Shown: positions 16,295-23,720, counted from the first letter of the stretch. The stretch: 31,870 nucleotides of DNA from Verrucomicrobiota bacterium (GCA_023433275.1 JAEZDN010000141.1:1-31870); one strand, 5' to 3'. Notes: generated by a model not told the origin, from the sequence alone. Translations and numbers: made by a program.

Positions 16295-17224
16295 ATGGCC
16301 AAGCCCACTCCTTCACGTCTCGGCCGCGGCCTGGGCGCCCTGATCACCAGCGCAACGGCTGCGCCCAAGCCCGCGACCGTCGCGACTCCTGCGGCCGTGC
16401 CTGCGCCGGCTCCCGCGCCCGTGGCCGAGGGCATGCCCGGGTATCGCGAGATCGCGGTCGCGCAGGTCGAGCCCAACCCCTATCAGCCGCGCAAGGAATT
16501 TTCCGACGAGGCGCTGGCCGAGTTGGTCGAGAGCATCCGGGCCGAGGGGTTGCTGCAGCCGATCGTGGTCCGCCCGGTGGGCGACCGTTTCCAGCTCATC
16601 GCCGGCGAGCGCCGCTGGCGCGCGTTTCAAAAATTGGGCATCAAGACGGTCCCGGCGCGGATCATGACCTCGAGTGACGCCTCGTCGGCCTCGCTCGCCT
16701 TGATCGAAAATCTCCAGCGCGCGGATCTGAACCCGATCGAGGAGGCGCATGGTTATGCGAGCTTGATCCGGGATTTCGACCTGACGCAGGAAGGTGCGGC
16801 GCAACGCGTGGGCAAGGGGCGGGCATCGGTGGCCAATTCCCTGCGCCTGCTCGGGTTGGATGCCGAGTTGCAGGGTTACGTCGGCAAGGGGCTGTTGAGC
16901 GTCGGCCACGCCAAGGTGTTGCTGGGCGTCGAGGGATCCGCGGAGCGGCTCGTCCTCGCCCGGCGGGCGCTGGAGCAAGGGTTGAGCGTTCGCGCCCTCG
17001 AGGAGTTGCTGCGCCACCACCCGGGCGGAGGCAAAGCCGGCAAGAAGCGCCGGATGCCGGGGGCCACGGCCACGGCGCTGGCGGACATCGAGAAGAAGCT
17101 GACCTCGCATCTCGGAGCCCGGACCACGCTCCGGCATTCGGAAAAGAACGGACGCATCATCATCGAATACGCGGGCAACGAGGATTTGGAGCGGGTGCTG
17201 GGGAAGATGGGGATTACGTTGTAG
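16295..17224 (+). CDS. parB: Chromosome-partitioning protein ParB
   Basis: CTP-dependent DNA clamp that loads at parS sites and works with ParA and SMC in chromosome segregation. It begins with the basic SRLGRGLGALI motif (7-17), which in ParB contacts ParA. It then has an Ala/Pro-rich linker, a ParB/Srx core with NPYQPRKEF (61-69), GERRWRAF (104-111) and ENLQRADLNPIEEAHGY (138-154), a helix-turn-helix at about 163-185, and a C-terminal dimerisation domain to 309. Length and motifs are those of chromosomal ParB. ParA is not beside it here, and I saw no parS consensus. It is apparently co-transcribed with the LysM gene. Confidence 0.96.
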   Translation: MAKPTPSRLGRGLGALITSATAAPKPATVATPAAVPAPAPAPVAEGMPGYREIAVAQVEPNPYQPRKEFSDEALAELVESIRAEGLLQPIVVRPVGDRFQLIAGERRWRAFQKLGIKTVPARIMTSSDASSASLALIENLQRADLNPIEEAHGYASLIRDFDLTQEGAAQRVGKGRASVANSLRLLGLDAELQGYVGKGLLSVGHAKVLLGVEGSAERLVLARRALEQGLSVRALEELLRHHPGGGKAGKKRRMPGATATALADIEKKLTSHLGARTTLRHSEKNGRIIIEYAGNEDLERVLGKMGITL

Positions 17225-17573
17225 GCAGCGACGGCGGTCGCCGCCGGTTATTGGTTAGGGGTTAGGGCGGGTTAGGGGTATTTGGCGGCGGATTGGGCGC
17301 GAAAGGGTTAGGGCGTGGGCGCTGAGCATCGCCTGTAAACAGGCTCCTACAGACGGAGGAGGCGGGGCGCGGCTTGTGCGCCGGTGGGTACGCGGCGGGA
17401 CAAGGGCGTGGTCAAGCCACGCCCCTACAGGGGAACGGAGCGCGCGGTGAATTTCCAGATGCGCGCCCGGGTGTACGCGGCGGGACAAGGCGTGGTCAAG
17501 CCGCGCCCCTACATCGAGATCGACGGAACTTTGGTTGACAAAGGGGGGCGCGGTCAGCTTCTTCTGCCTCCTT
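17225..17573. repeat. Repeat-filled spacer before secG
   Basis: No gene is visible. A 22-bp element with hairpin GCCTGTAAACAGGC and tail TCCTAC lies at 17329-17350. Two same-orientation copies of a hairpin element ending GCCCCTAC follow, at about 17388-17428 (stem GGCGTGG/CCACGCC) and 17473-17512 (GCGTGG/CCGCGC, partly mismatched). Each is preceded by GTACGCGGCGGGACAAGG with or without an extra G. TTAGGGGTTAGGGCGGGTTA near 17254 is a short T/G-rich repeat. TTGACA at 17535 resembles a -35 box but no matching -10 follows. Confidence 0.75.
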
Positions 17574-17954
17574 ATGAGTCTCGTTATCGGCGTCCTTACT
17601 TTCATCCTGGTCCTCACCTCGCTGTTCCTGGTGATGATCGTCCTCATGCAGCGGGCCAAGACCGACGGCGGCATCGGTGCCGCGATGGCTGGCGGGGCCA
17701 CGGAATCGGCCTTCGGCGCCGAGACCAACAACGTGCTCAGCGGCGCGACCATCAAGGCCGCCATCGTGTTTTTTGTCCTCAGCTTCGGCCTGTTCCTGGC
17801 CAACATCTACCAAGCCAAGAATCGCGCCGCTGAAGACGGCACGCTCCCCACGGTGACGGCCCCGGCGACGGCGCCCGCCAGCTCGGCCCCTGCGCTCGAG
17901 GTGCCGCTCACGACGCAACCCGCAGCCGCGCAACCGGGTGAAGCCAAGCCCTGA
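17574..17954 (+). CDS. secG: Protein-export membrane protein SecG
   Basis: Small auxiliary subunit of the SecYEG translocon. The 126 residues have two membrane helices, about 2-26 (SLVIGVLTFILVLTSLFLVM) and about 64-82 (AAIVFFVLSFGLFLANIYQ). The cytoplasmic loop between them carries the SecG signature LMQRAKTDGGIGAAMAGG. A C-terminal Ala/Pro/Thr-rich tail of about 40 residues is longer than in most SecG. The ATG at 17574 is directly before helix 1 and preceded by a pyrimidine tract, not a Shine-Dalgarno motif; the frame is open from 17535. A strong terminator-like hairpin follows its stop. Confidence 0.93.
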   Translation: MSLVIGVLTFILVLTSLFLVMIVLMQRAKTDGGIGAAMAGGATESAFGAETNNVLSGATIKAAIVFFVLSFGLFLANIYQAKNRAAEDGTLPTVTAPATAPASSAPALEVPLTTQPAAAQPGEAKP

Positions 17955-18792
17955 CGTTTCAAGCCCGGTTCGCCACCGGGCTTTCTTATTTGTGCTGGCC
18001 GCGCTGGTCGCGGGTCCGGTGTGGGCGCAGGCCGACAAGTTTGGCCAGCCCACGGATCGCGCCGCTTCGGGCAAGGCCGACCAGGCGGAGGGGGCGCGGA
18101 TATTCCGCGAGTTTCGCCAGGCAGCGATTGCCGGCGATTACTGGCTTTCCTTTGAGTTGCGGGTGATGCCCCGCAAGGGCGCCGAGCGCACGGTGCGGGG
18201 CGCCCTGCTCGGGCGGCAGGGTGAATCAGGTCCGCTTTCCCGCGTGTTGCTCGGCGAGGAGCGCTGGCTGATTGAATCAGGGTCGCGGCCGGCCGCCTGG
18301 ACGTTGCAAGACGGCCGTGCGGTCGCTGCCGCACCGGACCAGGGGTTGGGCGGGACCGGCGTGACGGTCTTCGACCTGCAGATGCCGTTCCTGTACTGGA
18401 CGGATTTCTTGTACGAAGGGCAGGCGCGGCTGCGCGGGCGGCCCACCTATAGTTTTGTTGTCCGGCCGCCGGCTGATTCGTCCGCCACCGCGCCCGGGCT
18501 CACCGGCGTGCGGCTGATGATCGACACGCAGTTCCAGGCGATGGTGCAGGCGGAGCTGCTCGGCGCGAAAAACGAGGTGTTGAAAACCATCTCCTTGCTG
18601 GACCTGAAGAAAGTCGGCGAACGCTGGCTGGTGAAGTCGGTGGACGTGCGGGACACCCGCACGCGGGACAAGACCCGGCTCACGTTCACCGCTGCCGCGC
18701 TCGATTTGTCGTGGCCCGGGGAAATCTTCACGCCGAAGGGGCTGGCGACCGAGCCGCCCCCTGTGCCGGGCGAGAAAGTCGTCCGCTTCTGA
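17938..18792 (+). CDS. LolA-like outer-membrane lipoprotein-sorting family protein
   Basis: Up to 284 residues from GTG 17938. The fold appears to be an exported beta-rich barrel: hydrophobic segment AFLFVLAALVAGPVWAQA (15-32), then alternating strands. Key stretches are GDYWLSFELRVMPRKGAERT, MPFLYWTDFLYEGQARLRG and a late LLDLKKVGERWLVKSVDVRD. These resemble the LolA-like family of lipoprotein-sorting proteins, which bind lipid-like groups in the periplasm; the call is from memory of the pattern. The start is uncertain: GTG 17938 gives a full signal peptide but overlaps the end of secG and spans the terminator hairpin, while GTG 17992 would begin after the hairpin but lack a basic N-region. 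The next gene starts 2 bp after its stop. Confidence 0.7.
   Translation: MKPSPDVSSPVRHRAFLFVLAALVAGPVWAQADKFGQPTDRAASGKADQAEGARIFREFRQAAIAGDYWLSFELRVMPRKGAERTVRGALLGRQGESGPLSRVLLGEERWLIESGSRPAAWTLQDGRAVAAAPDQGLGGTGVTVFDLQMPFLYWTDFLYEGQARLRGRPTYSFVVRPPADSSATAPGLTGVRLMIDTQFQAMVQAELLGAKNEVLKTISLLDLKKVGERWLVKSVDVRDTRTRDKTRLTFTAAALDLSWPGEIFTPKGLATEPPPVPGEKVVRF
17961..17991 (+). terminator. Rho-independent-type terminator after secG
   Basis: AAGCCCGGT (17961-17969) and ACCGGGCTT (17975-17983) form a perfect 9-bp stem around the 5-base loop TCGCC. TCTTATTT (17984-17991) follows. It starts 6 bp after the secG stop codon. It lies inside the apparent first codons of the next ORF. Confidence 0.8.
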
Positions 18793-18794
18793 GC

Positions 18795-19259
18795 ATGCCC
18801 GACAAGGGAGCCAGGCCGTTTCCCGTGCAGCTCGAGGTCGAATTCCTCGACCGGTTGAGCGAGCCCGTGCGCGAAGGCCGGGCTAAGTCGGTCAGCGAGA
18901 TCATCCGCACCGCCCTCGAGCGTTATGATTTTGCCAACATCATCGTGATGCGACCGTCCACGCTCCAGATCTCGGTGCGGCTGCCCGCGGCGATCCGCCA
19001 GAATCTGAAGCGCATCTCGCGATCGAAGCACACGAGTGTCGGGCAGTTGGTGCGCGCCGCGGTGGAGGCCTATTTGCCGCAGTTGGAGACGGGCGCGGTG
19101 GCGCAGCTGGAAATTCCCGCGGTGCCGGCGGCCCAGGCGGCGGAATCGGTGTTGGCGCCGCCACGGCCAACACGGCGGAAGAAAAAGAGCGCGCGGAAAC
19201 CCGCTCCGAAGAAGAAGCCGGGAGCGAGGAAGCGTCCGGCAGGCAAGCAGCGGAAGTAG
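18795..19259 (+). CDS. Double ribbon-helix-helix DNA-binding protein with basic tail
   Basis: A 154-residue protein with two apparent ribbon-helix-helix (CopG/Arc-type) modules. The first is at about 9-45 (FPVQLEVEFLDRLSEPVREG, then SVSEIIRTALERY). The second is at about 57-94 (LQISVRLPAAIRQNLKRISR, then SVGQLVRAAVEAYL). A linker leads to a strongly basic Lys/Arg/Pro/Ala tail at 124-154 (RRKKKSARKPAPKKKPGARK) resembling histone H1 tails. Each module normally dimerises and inserts a beta ribbon in the major groove; two in one chain could form an intramolecular dimer. The tail suggests non-specific DNA or RNA binding. The ATG lies 2 bp after the preceding stop, so the genes are probably co-expressed. 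No toxin partner is visible. Confidence 0.8.
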   Translation: MPDKGARPFPVQLEVEFLDRLSEPVREGRAKSVSEIIRTALERYDFANIIVMRPSTLQISVRLPAAIRQNLKRISRSKHTSVGQLVRAAVEAYLPQLETGAVAQLEIPAVPAAQAAESVLAPPRPTRRKKKSARKPAPKKKPGARKRPAGKQRK

Positions 19260-19451
19260 CGGCGCGCCTCATTTTCGTTCGGGGATTCGGCTCGTCCGGA
19301 GGACGTGCCCCACATGGCGGCCTGCGGCGCGTCCGGAGGACGTGCGGCCTTGGCCGGTCGGGGCGATACCGTTTTGGGTATGACAGCCGGCTCGGCAACG
19401 GTCGGCTTGCGTTCGATTCTGCCGGCCCTTTAGTCGCGACTCACCACCTTC

Positions 19452-20639
19452 ATGAGCACACCGCATCCGCTGTCTGTTTGGGCCCGCAACGTTTCGCCAT
19501 CGCCGACCCTGGCCATTGACGCCAAAGCCAAGGCCCTCGCCGCCGCCGGCGAGGATGTGTGCGGATTCGCCGCCGGTGAGCCGGATTTCGACACGCCGGA
19601 GCACATCAAGGAGGCGTGTGTCGCCGCGCTGAAGGGCGGCAAGACGAAGTACGCGCCGACGCCCGGCATCGAGCCGTTGCGCCAGGCCATCGCCGATCGC
19701 TACGGCGTCGAGTACGGCCTGAAGGTCGTGCCCGCGCAGGTCGTGGTGTCGCCGGGCGGAAAGTTTTCCTGTCACCTTGCCGTGCTCGCCACGTGTTCGC
19801 CGGGTGACGAGGTGATCGTGCCGGCGCCGTTCTGGGTGAGTTACCCGGAGATGGTGAAGCTGGCCGGTGCCACGCCGAAGTTCGTGCTCTGTGACGACCG
19901 GGCCGGGTTCAAGCTCACGCCTGCGCAGCTCGAGGCGGCGATCACGCCAAAGACGCGCCTGCTGATCCTGAATTCCCCGTCGAACCCGACGGGTGCGGTC
20001 TATACCCGCGCCGAGCTCGAGGCGCTCGCGGCGATCGCCTTGAAGCACAACCTCTACATCCTGTCCGATGAGATGTACGAGCACCTCGTGTATGATGGCG
20101 TGACGCCGACCTGCGTGGCCACGTTCAGCAAGGAGATCGAGGCGCGCACGATCGTGGTGGCGGGTTTCTCCAAGACTTACTCGATGACGGGTTGGCGCAT
20201 CGGCACGCTGGTGGCGCCGCTGCCCATCGCGAAGGCGATCGCGGAAATCCAGAGCCAGATGTCGTCGAACGTCACGACTTTCGCCCAGTACGGAGCGCTG
20301 GCGGCGCTGAAGGAGAAGGAAAAGACGACGGCCGCGCTCAAGGAGATGCTGGTGGCGTTTGACCGCCGCCGGAAGTTCCTGCACGCCGAGCTGAACAAGA
20401 TCCCGGGCGTGTCGTGCCTGCTCTCGCAGGGCGCGTTCTATCTTTTTCCGAACATCAGCAGCTTCGGGCTCAAGGACGCGGAGTTCTGCGCCCAGTTGCT
20501 CGAGAAGGAGCGCGTCGCCGCGGTCCCCGGCTCGGCGTTCGGCGCCGAAGGTTATTTGCGCCTGAGCTACGCGACGAGCGACGCCGTGATCCAGAAGGGC
20601 GTCGAGCGCCTGGCGCGCTTTTGCGCGACGTTGAAGTGA
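19452..20639 (+). CDS. Class I PLP aminotransferase (aspartate-type)
   Basis: A 395-residue fold-type I aminotransferase, probably of the I-gamma aspartate (or aspartate/prephenate) group, linking oxaloacetate or prephenate to amino acids in the cytoplasm. It has AAGEPDFDTP (40-49) and KYAPTPGIEPLR (66-77), Asn178 in NSPSNPTG, Asp206 in SDEMYE, the Schiff-base Lys241 in GFSKTYSMTGWRIG with Arg249, and a C-terminal YLRLSYA whose Arg should bind the substrate carboxylate. SPGGKFS occurs where most relatives have NGGKQ. The ATG at 19452 has no Shine-Dalgarno motif. It is monocistronic here. Substrate specificity cannot be decided from sequence alone. Confidence 0.93.
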   Translation: MSTPHPLSVWARNVSPSPTLAIDAKAKALAAAGEDVCGFAAGEPDFDTPEHIKEACVAALKGGKTKYAPTPGIEPLRQAIADRYGVEYGLKVVPAQVVVSPGGKFSCHLAVLATCSPGDEVIVPAPFWVSYPEMVKLAGATPKFVLCDDRAGFKLTPAQLEAAITPKTRLLILNSPSNPTGAVYTRAELEALAAIALKHNLYILSDEMYEHLVYDGVTPTCVATFSKEIEARTIVVAGFSKTYSMTGWRIGTLVAPLPIAKAIAEIQSQMSSNVTTFAQYGALAALKEKEKTTAALKEMLVAFDRRRKFLHAELNKIPGVSCLLSQGAFYLFPNISSFGLKDAEFCAQLLEKERVAAVPGSAFGAEGYLRLSYATSDAVIQKGVERLARFCATLK

Positions 20640-21196
20640 GTCGCGCTGGTGTGCGACGCCGGGTGAGGGCACCCGGCCCACCGGGTTTGCGGTGCGGCGA
20701 AGGCGGCCGGTCCGGGGGCGGGCCGGCTCAAGGGAGAGGGTCGGTGCCCTCCCGTCGCGGATGATGAATTGAACGGGTTTCGGGACCCAAGGGCCGAGGA
20801 TGACAGCGGAAAAGGAAACAGCGGAATAGGACGAACCCTCGCTGGCGTCATCCTGAGCGCAGCGAAGGAGCCACGGGGCGCTGGGCATTCCTCCTTATCC
20901 TTGGATCCTTCGCATCGCTCAGGATGGCGGGGGTGGGATGGTTTGATTTATCTGGAGGTCATCATCCCCGCTGATTTTCGGCATGACGTCGGCCTTCGCT
21001 GTGGCGACGGTCCGGGAGTGTCGCCGCTGCGGGGGGATGGCGGGTGAGGGCACCCGCCCCACAAGGGGGAGGGATGGCGGGTGAGGGCGCCCGCCCCACA
21101 CGGGGGAGGGATGGCGGGTGGGGGCACCCGCCCCACACGGGGGATGGCGGGTGGGGGTACCCGCGTCATACGGAGGGATGACAGGGTTGGGGATCG
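20640..21196. repeat. Repeat-filled region, including a four-unit hairpin array
   Basis: No gene is visible. 20658-20682 holds one CCGGGTGAGGGCACCCGG hairpin followed by CCCACC. From 20848 to 20926 lies an inverted pair: CATCCTGAGCGCAGCGAAGG, a ~30-bp centre, then GGATCCTTCGCATCGCTCAG. From about 21035 to 21171 four units of a ~35-bp repeat (GGATGGCGGGTGAGGGCACC, then CGCCCCACA) stand in tandem, ending close to the sigma factor stop codon. Open frames here are repeat translations. Confidence 0.85.
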
Positions 21197-22549
21197 CTAG
21201 AGCGCGGGGACTTCGCTGCGCTGGAGCATGCGGGTGAGGTAGGCTTGCTCGGGGCCGACGTGGGCGAGTTTCAGGGCGCGGCGGAAGCTCATGGCGGCGG
21301 ACACCGGGTCGCCGATGCGCCAGTGCAATTCGCCTTCCACGGCGTGCAGGAGGTAATGGGATTCCAGTTTCTCGCGCTGGGGAATCGCGGCCAGCGCCTC
21401 GAGTCCGGCCTGCGGGCCGCTCAGGTTGGCGATGGCGACGGCGCGGTTGAGGGCCACCACGGGCGAAGGCTTGAGGCGGTGCAATTCGTCGTAATGACGC
21501 AGGATCAGCGACCAGTTGGTTGAAAGGTAATCGGGCGCCATGCAGTGCGTGGCGGCGATGCCGGCCTGGAGGTGGTATTCGCTCAGGGAGTCGCCTTGGG
21601 CGGCCTCGGCCAGATGGACCAGGCCGCGCTCGATGAGCGGCTGGCTCCATTTGCTGCGGTCCTGCTCGTCGAGCCGGAGCATCTGCCCGCGCTCGTCGAG
21701 GCGCGACGGGAAGCGCGCGATCGTGAGGAACATGAGGGCCAGCAGCGCGTGGCTGCGCGGGGTGCGGCCGACCGGGTGGGCGACCAGCAGCAGGCCGAGG
21801 CGGATGGCTTCCTGGCAGAGATCCTCGCGAAGAAGGTGATCGCCGGAGGAGGCCTTGTAACCCTCGTTGAAGAGGAGGTAGATCGCAGCGAGCACGCCGT
21901 CGAGGCGAGGCGCGAGATCCTCGCCCGCGGGGAGTTCGAAGCCGATGCCGGCGTCGGCGATGCGTTGCTTGGTGCGGGTGAGTTGTTTCTCGATCGCCGA
22001 CTCCGTGGCGAGAAACGCGCGCGCGATCTCGGAGGTGCTGAAGCCGCAGAGTATCTTGAGGGCGAGGATCACCTGCGCGTCGGGAGCGATCGCCGGATGC
22101 GCGCAGACGAACATCAGGCGCAGCGCGTCATCGCGAATGACGGGCTCGGAATCGAGGGCCGTGGCGGGCGGCGCGATCGTCTGCTCGTGGTGGGTGATGA
22201 GCGCCGATTCCTTGCCGGTGGCCATCTTGCGGTGACGCAGGGCGTCGCGCGCGAGGTTCATGGCGACCTGCGTGATCCAGGCCGAGGGGTTCGCGGGCAG
22301 GCCGCCCATGGACCAGGAGCGCAGGGCGCGGAGCATCGCCTCCTGGGCGACGTCCTCGGCGAGGGACAAATTGTGGACACCGAGGAGGCGGATGAGCGCG
22401 CCGTGGAGGCGGCCCTTCTCGTGGCGAAAGAAATGCTCGACCAGTTGGGCGGGCTGGGCGGTTTGCGGGGTTGCGGCGGTTGCTGGTCGGTGAGCGGGGT
22501 TCCCGGAGGACGGAGCAAGGTCGGTCCCGATCTGTTGTTCTTCCGGCAT
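21197..22549 (-). CDS. ECF42-type sigma factor with C-terminal extension
   Basis: A 450-residue extracytoplasmic-function-like sigma factor. Sigma-2 lies at about 36-105 (AEDVAQEAMLRALRSW, NPSAWITQVAMNLARDALR) and sigma-4 at about 139-197 (ILCGFSTSEIARAFLATESA). A long C-terminal extension follows: a conserved region at about 205-310 containing IYLLFNEGYKASSG, then TPR-like helices to the end (VALNRAVAIANL, HYLLHAVEGELHWRIGDPVS). This architecture, with a DGPF/YCII gene next door, is the established ECF42 pattern, where the C-terminal TPRs are required for activity and no anti-sigma is known. It begins 13 bp after the stop of the YCII gene, so the two are probably one transcript. No Shine-Dalgarno motif. 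Confidence 0.93.
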   Translation of the reverse strand: MPEEQQIGTDLAPSSGNPAHRPATAATPQTAQPAQLVEHFFRHEKGRLHGALIRLLGVHNLSLAEDVAQEAMLRALRSWSMGGLPANPSAWITQVAMNLARDALRHRKMATGKESALITHHEQTIAPPATALDSEPVIRDDALRLMFVCAHPAIAPDAQVILALKILCGFSTSEIARAFLATESAIEKQLTRTKQRIADAGIGFELPAGEDLAPRLDGVLAAIYLLFNEGYKASSGDHLLREDLCQEAIRLGLLLVAHPVGRTPRSHALLALMFLTIARFPSRLDERGQMLRLDEQDRSKWSQPLIERGLVHLAEAAQGDSLSEYHLQAGIAATHCMAPDYLSTNWSLILRHYDELHRLKPSPVVALNRAVAIANLSGPQAGLEALAAIPQREKLESHYLLHAVEGELHWRIGDPVSAAMSFRRALKLAHVGPEQAYLTRMLQRSEVPAL

Positions 22550-22562
22550 GAGCGGAGCGGAA

Positions 22563-23000
22563 TCAGGCCGTCGCGGGGACGGAGCGGGTGTTCACACCGA
22601 GATGACAGTGGGCGGTCATTTCGCGCACCTCGATGATCATGCCATACTCGAGGCCGGGGTGCCGCTGGGCGATTGCGGTGGCCTCGTCCAGGTCGCGGAC
22701 CTGCAGGGTGACGAATCCGCCAACGGCTTCCTTGGCCTCGGCGAAGGGGCCATCGACCACGCGCGTGCCTCCGGGACCGGAAACGATGCGGGTTTCATCC
22801 TCGAGGGGCTGGCCGATGGTGGCCTTGCCCTGGGCAACAAGGCCCTCGAACCAGGCGTTCCAGCGGCCGACGAGTTCCTGTTGCTGGGCGGCGGAGAGAT
22901 GGCGGTAGTTTTCCGCGCCGGTGTTGCGGAAGAGGAGCATGTATGGCCGGGAAGCGGGGGCGGGGGATTCATTCATGGCGTGGGGAAGTTGGGTGTTCAT
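22563..23000 (-). CDS. YCII/DGPF-domain protein
   Basis: A 145-residue member of the YCII-related family often encoded beside ECF42 sigma factors. The signature DGPF is at 83-86 within VVDGPFAEAKEAVGGF. Upstream are YMLLFRNTGAE and WNAWFEGLVAQGKATIGQPL, downstream the ferredoxin-like strand segment GGFVTLQVRDLDEATAIAQR. The biochemical role is unknown; such proteins are proposed to act with, or be targets of, the sigma factor. Two starts are possible: ATG 23000 or ATG 22976. Neither has a ribosome site. A promoter-like motif ends only 7 bp before 23000, so the mRNA may be leaderless. The sigma gene follows directly. Confidence 0.88.
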   Translation of the reverse strand: MNTQLPHAMNESPAPASRPYMLLFRNTGAENYRHLSAAQQQELVGRWNAWFEGLVAQGKATIGQPLEDETRIVSGPGGTRVVDGPFAEAKEAVGGFVTLQVRDLDEATAIAQRHPGLEYGMIIEVREMTAHCHLGVNTRSVPATA

Positions 23001-23007
23001 ACTTGTA

Positions 23008-23035
23008 CGACGAAGAAGGCATGGCCGAAAGGACA
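23008..23035 (-). promoter_or_regulatory. Candidate ECF42-type promoter for the YCII-sigma operon
   Basis: On the minus strand TGTCC (23035-23031), an 18-base spacer and CGTCG (23012-23008) precede the YCII ATG at 23000 by 7 bp. The same TGTCC-N18-CGTNG spacing recurs facing the divergent gene. From memory, ECF42 promoters in Streptomyces have TGTCGA at -35 and CG(A/T)C at -10. Confidence 0.5.
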
Positions 23036-23089
23036 AGTTGTGGGGAATGTTCGTGGTGACGGGCCGCGGGCAAAAAAATGGGGAAACGG

Positions 23090-23117
23090 TGTCCGGAACC
23101 GGCGGAGTCGTTCGTTG
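23090..23117 (+). promoter_or_regulatory. Candidate ECF42-type promoter for the DUF1428 gene
   Basis: TGTCC (23090-23094), an 18-base spacer and CGTTG (23113-23117) lie about 42 bp before the DUF1428 ATG. Spacing and both boxes match the candidate on the other strand, suggesting that both directions respond to the same sigma factor. Confidence 0.5.
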
Positions 23118-23159
23118 GGACTTTGAACAGACAACATTCAACCCAAGGAGTCATTCATC

Positions 23160-23522
23160 ATGTCCGCCTATGTCGACGGTTTCGTCATTCCCATACCCCG
23201 CAACAAGCTTGCCGCCTACCAGCGGATCGCGGCCAAGGCCGCCGTCGTGTGGCGCGAGCATGGCGCCCTCGATTACAAGGAGTGCGCGGGTGAGGATCTC
23301 CAGGCCAAGTTCGCGCTGCCGTTTCCGAAGGGCATCCGGGCGAAGCGGGGTGAAACGGTGGTTTTCTCGTGGATCGCGTTCAAGTCGCGCGCGCATCGGG
23401 ATCGCGTGAATGCGAAGGTCATGAAGGATCCGCGCATTGCCGCGATGTGCGGGACTGAAGGCATGCCCTTCGACTGCGGCCGCATGCTGTATGGCGGATT
23501 CAAGGTCATCGTTTCCAGCTGA
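23160..23522 (+). CDS. DUF1428-family protein
   Basis: A 120-residue protein of the DUF1428 family, small ferredoxin-like (dimeric alpha-beta barrel) proteins of unknown function. It shows MSAYVDGFVIPIPRNKLAAY at the N-terminus, the helix AKAAVVWREHGALDYKECAG, VVFSWIAFKSRAHRDRVNAK in the centre and the typical end MPFDCGRMLYGGFKVIVS. It has one of the few good ribosome sites in the window: AAGGAG at 23145-23150, nine bases from the ATG. It is divergent from the YCII-sigma operon and faces a matching promoter candidate, so it probably belongs to the same stress-response module. Confidence 0.92.
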   Translation: MSAYVDGFVIPIPRNKLAAYQRIAAKAAVVWREHGALDYKECAGEDLQAKFALPFPKGIRAKRGETVVFSWIAFKSRAHRDRVNAKVMKDPRIAAMCGTEGMPFDCGRMLYGGFKVIVSS

Positions 23523-23540
23523 GGCGGATTCATGCAGTTG

Positions 23541-23693
23541 AACCACCGATGAACACGGATAAACCCGAATGGGGACGCGAGGTCGCGTCATCCGTGAACC
23601 CAAACTTCATTGCTCTGATCGGTGAAACAAACCGCGCGCCCTTAACCGCGGTAAGCCATTCTGATCTGTGCGTATCGGTGTCTATCTGTGGTT
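23541..23693. repeat. Inverted-repeat spacer element
   Basis: AACCACCGATGAACACGGAT (23541-23560) is inverted and 80% matched at 23674-23693, with about 113 bp between the arms. The centre contains ACGCGAGGTCGCGT. No ORF is inside. It resembles a small MITE-like or long-hairpin spacer and follows directly after the DUF1428 stop. Confidence 0.65.
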
Positions 23694-23720
23694 TCCCCCT
23701 GAATTGTTCCAGCTGAAGCC

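Noticed and set aside
17535..17563. Sigma-70 promoter for secG (TTGACA at 17535)
   Set aside because: No acceptable -10 hexamer at 16-18 bp spacing; the box alone is expected by chance.
19269..20888. 539-residue minus-strand frame opposite the aminotransferase
   Set aside because: It is the antisense shadow of a gene with all PLP motifs and runs into repeats at both ends.
21545..22636. 363-residue plus-strand frame opposite the sigma factor
   Set aside because: The minus-strand protein has clear sigma-2 and sigma-4 regions and an operon context; this frame has none.
23600..23640. parS site (GTGAAACA-like words)
   Set aside because: Only half matches to the TGTTTCACGTGAAACA palindrome occur; no full site was seen near parB or elsewhere in the window.
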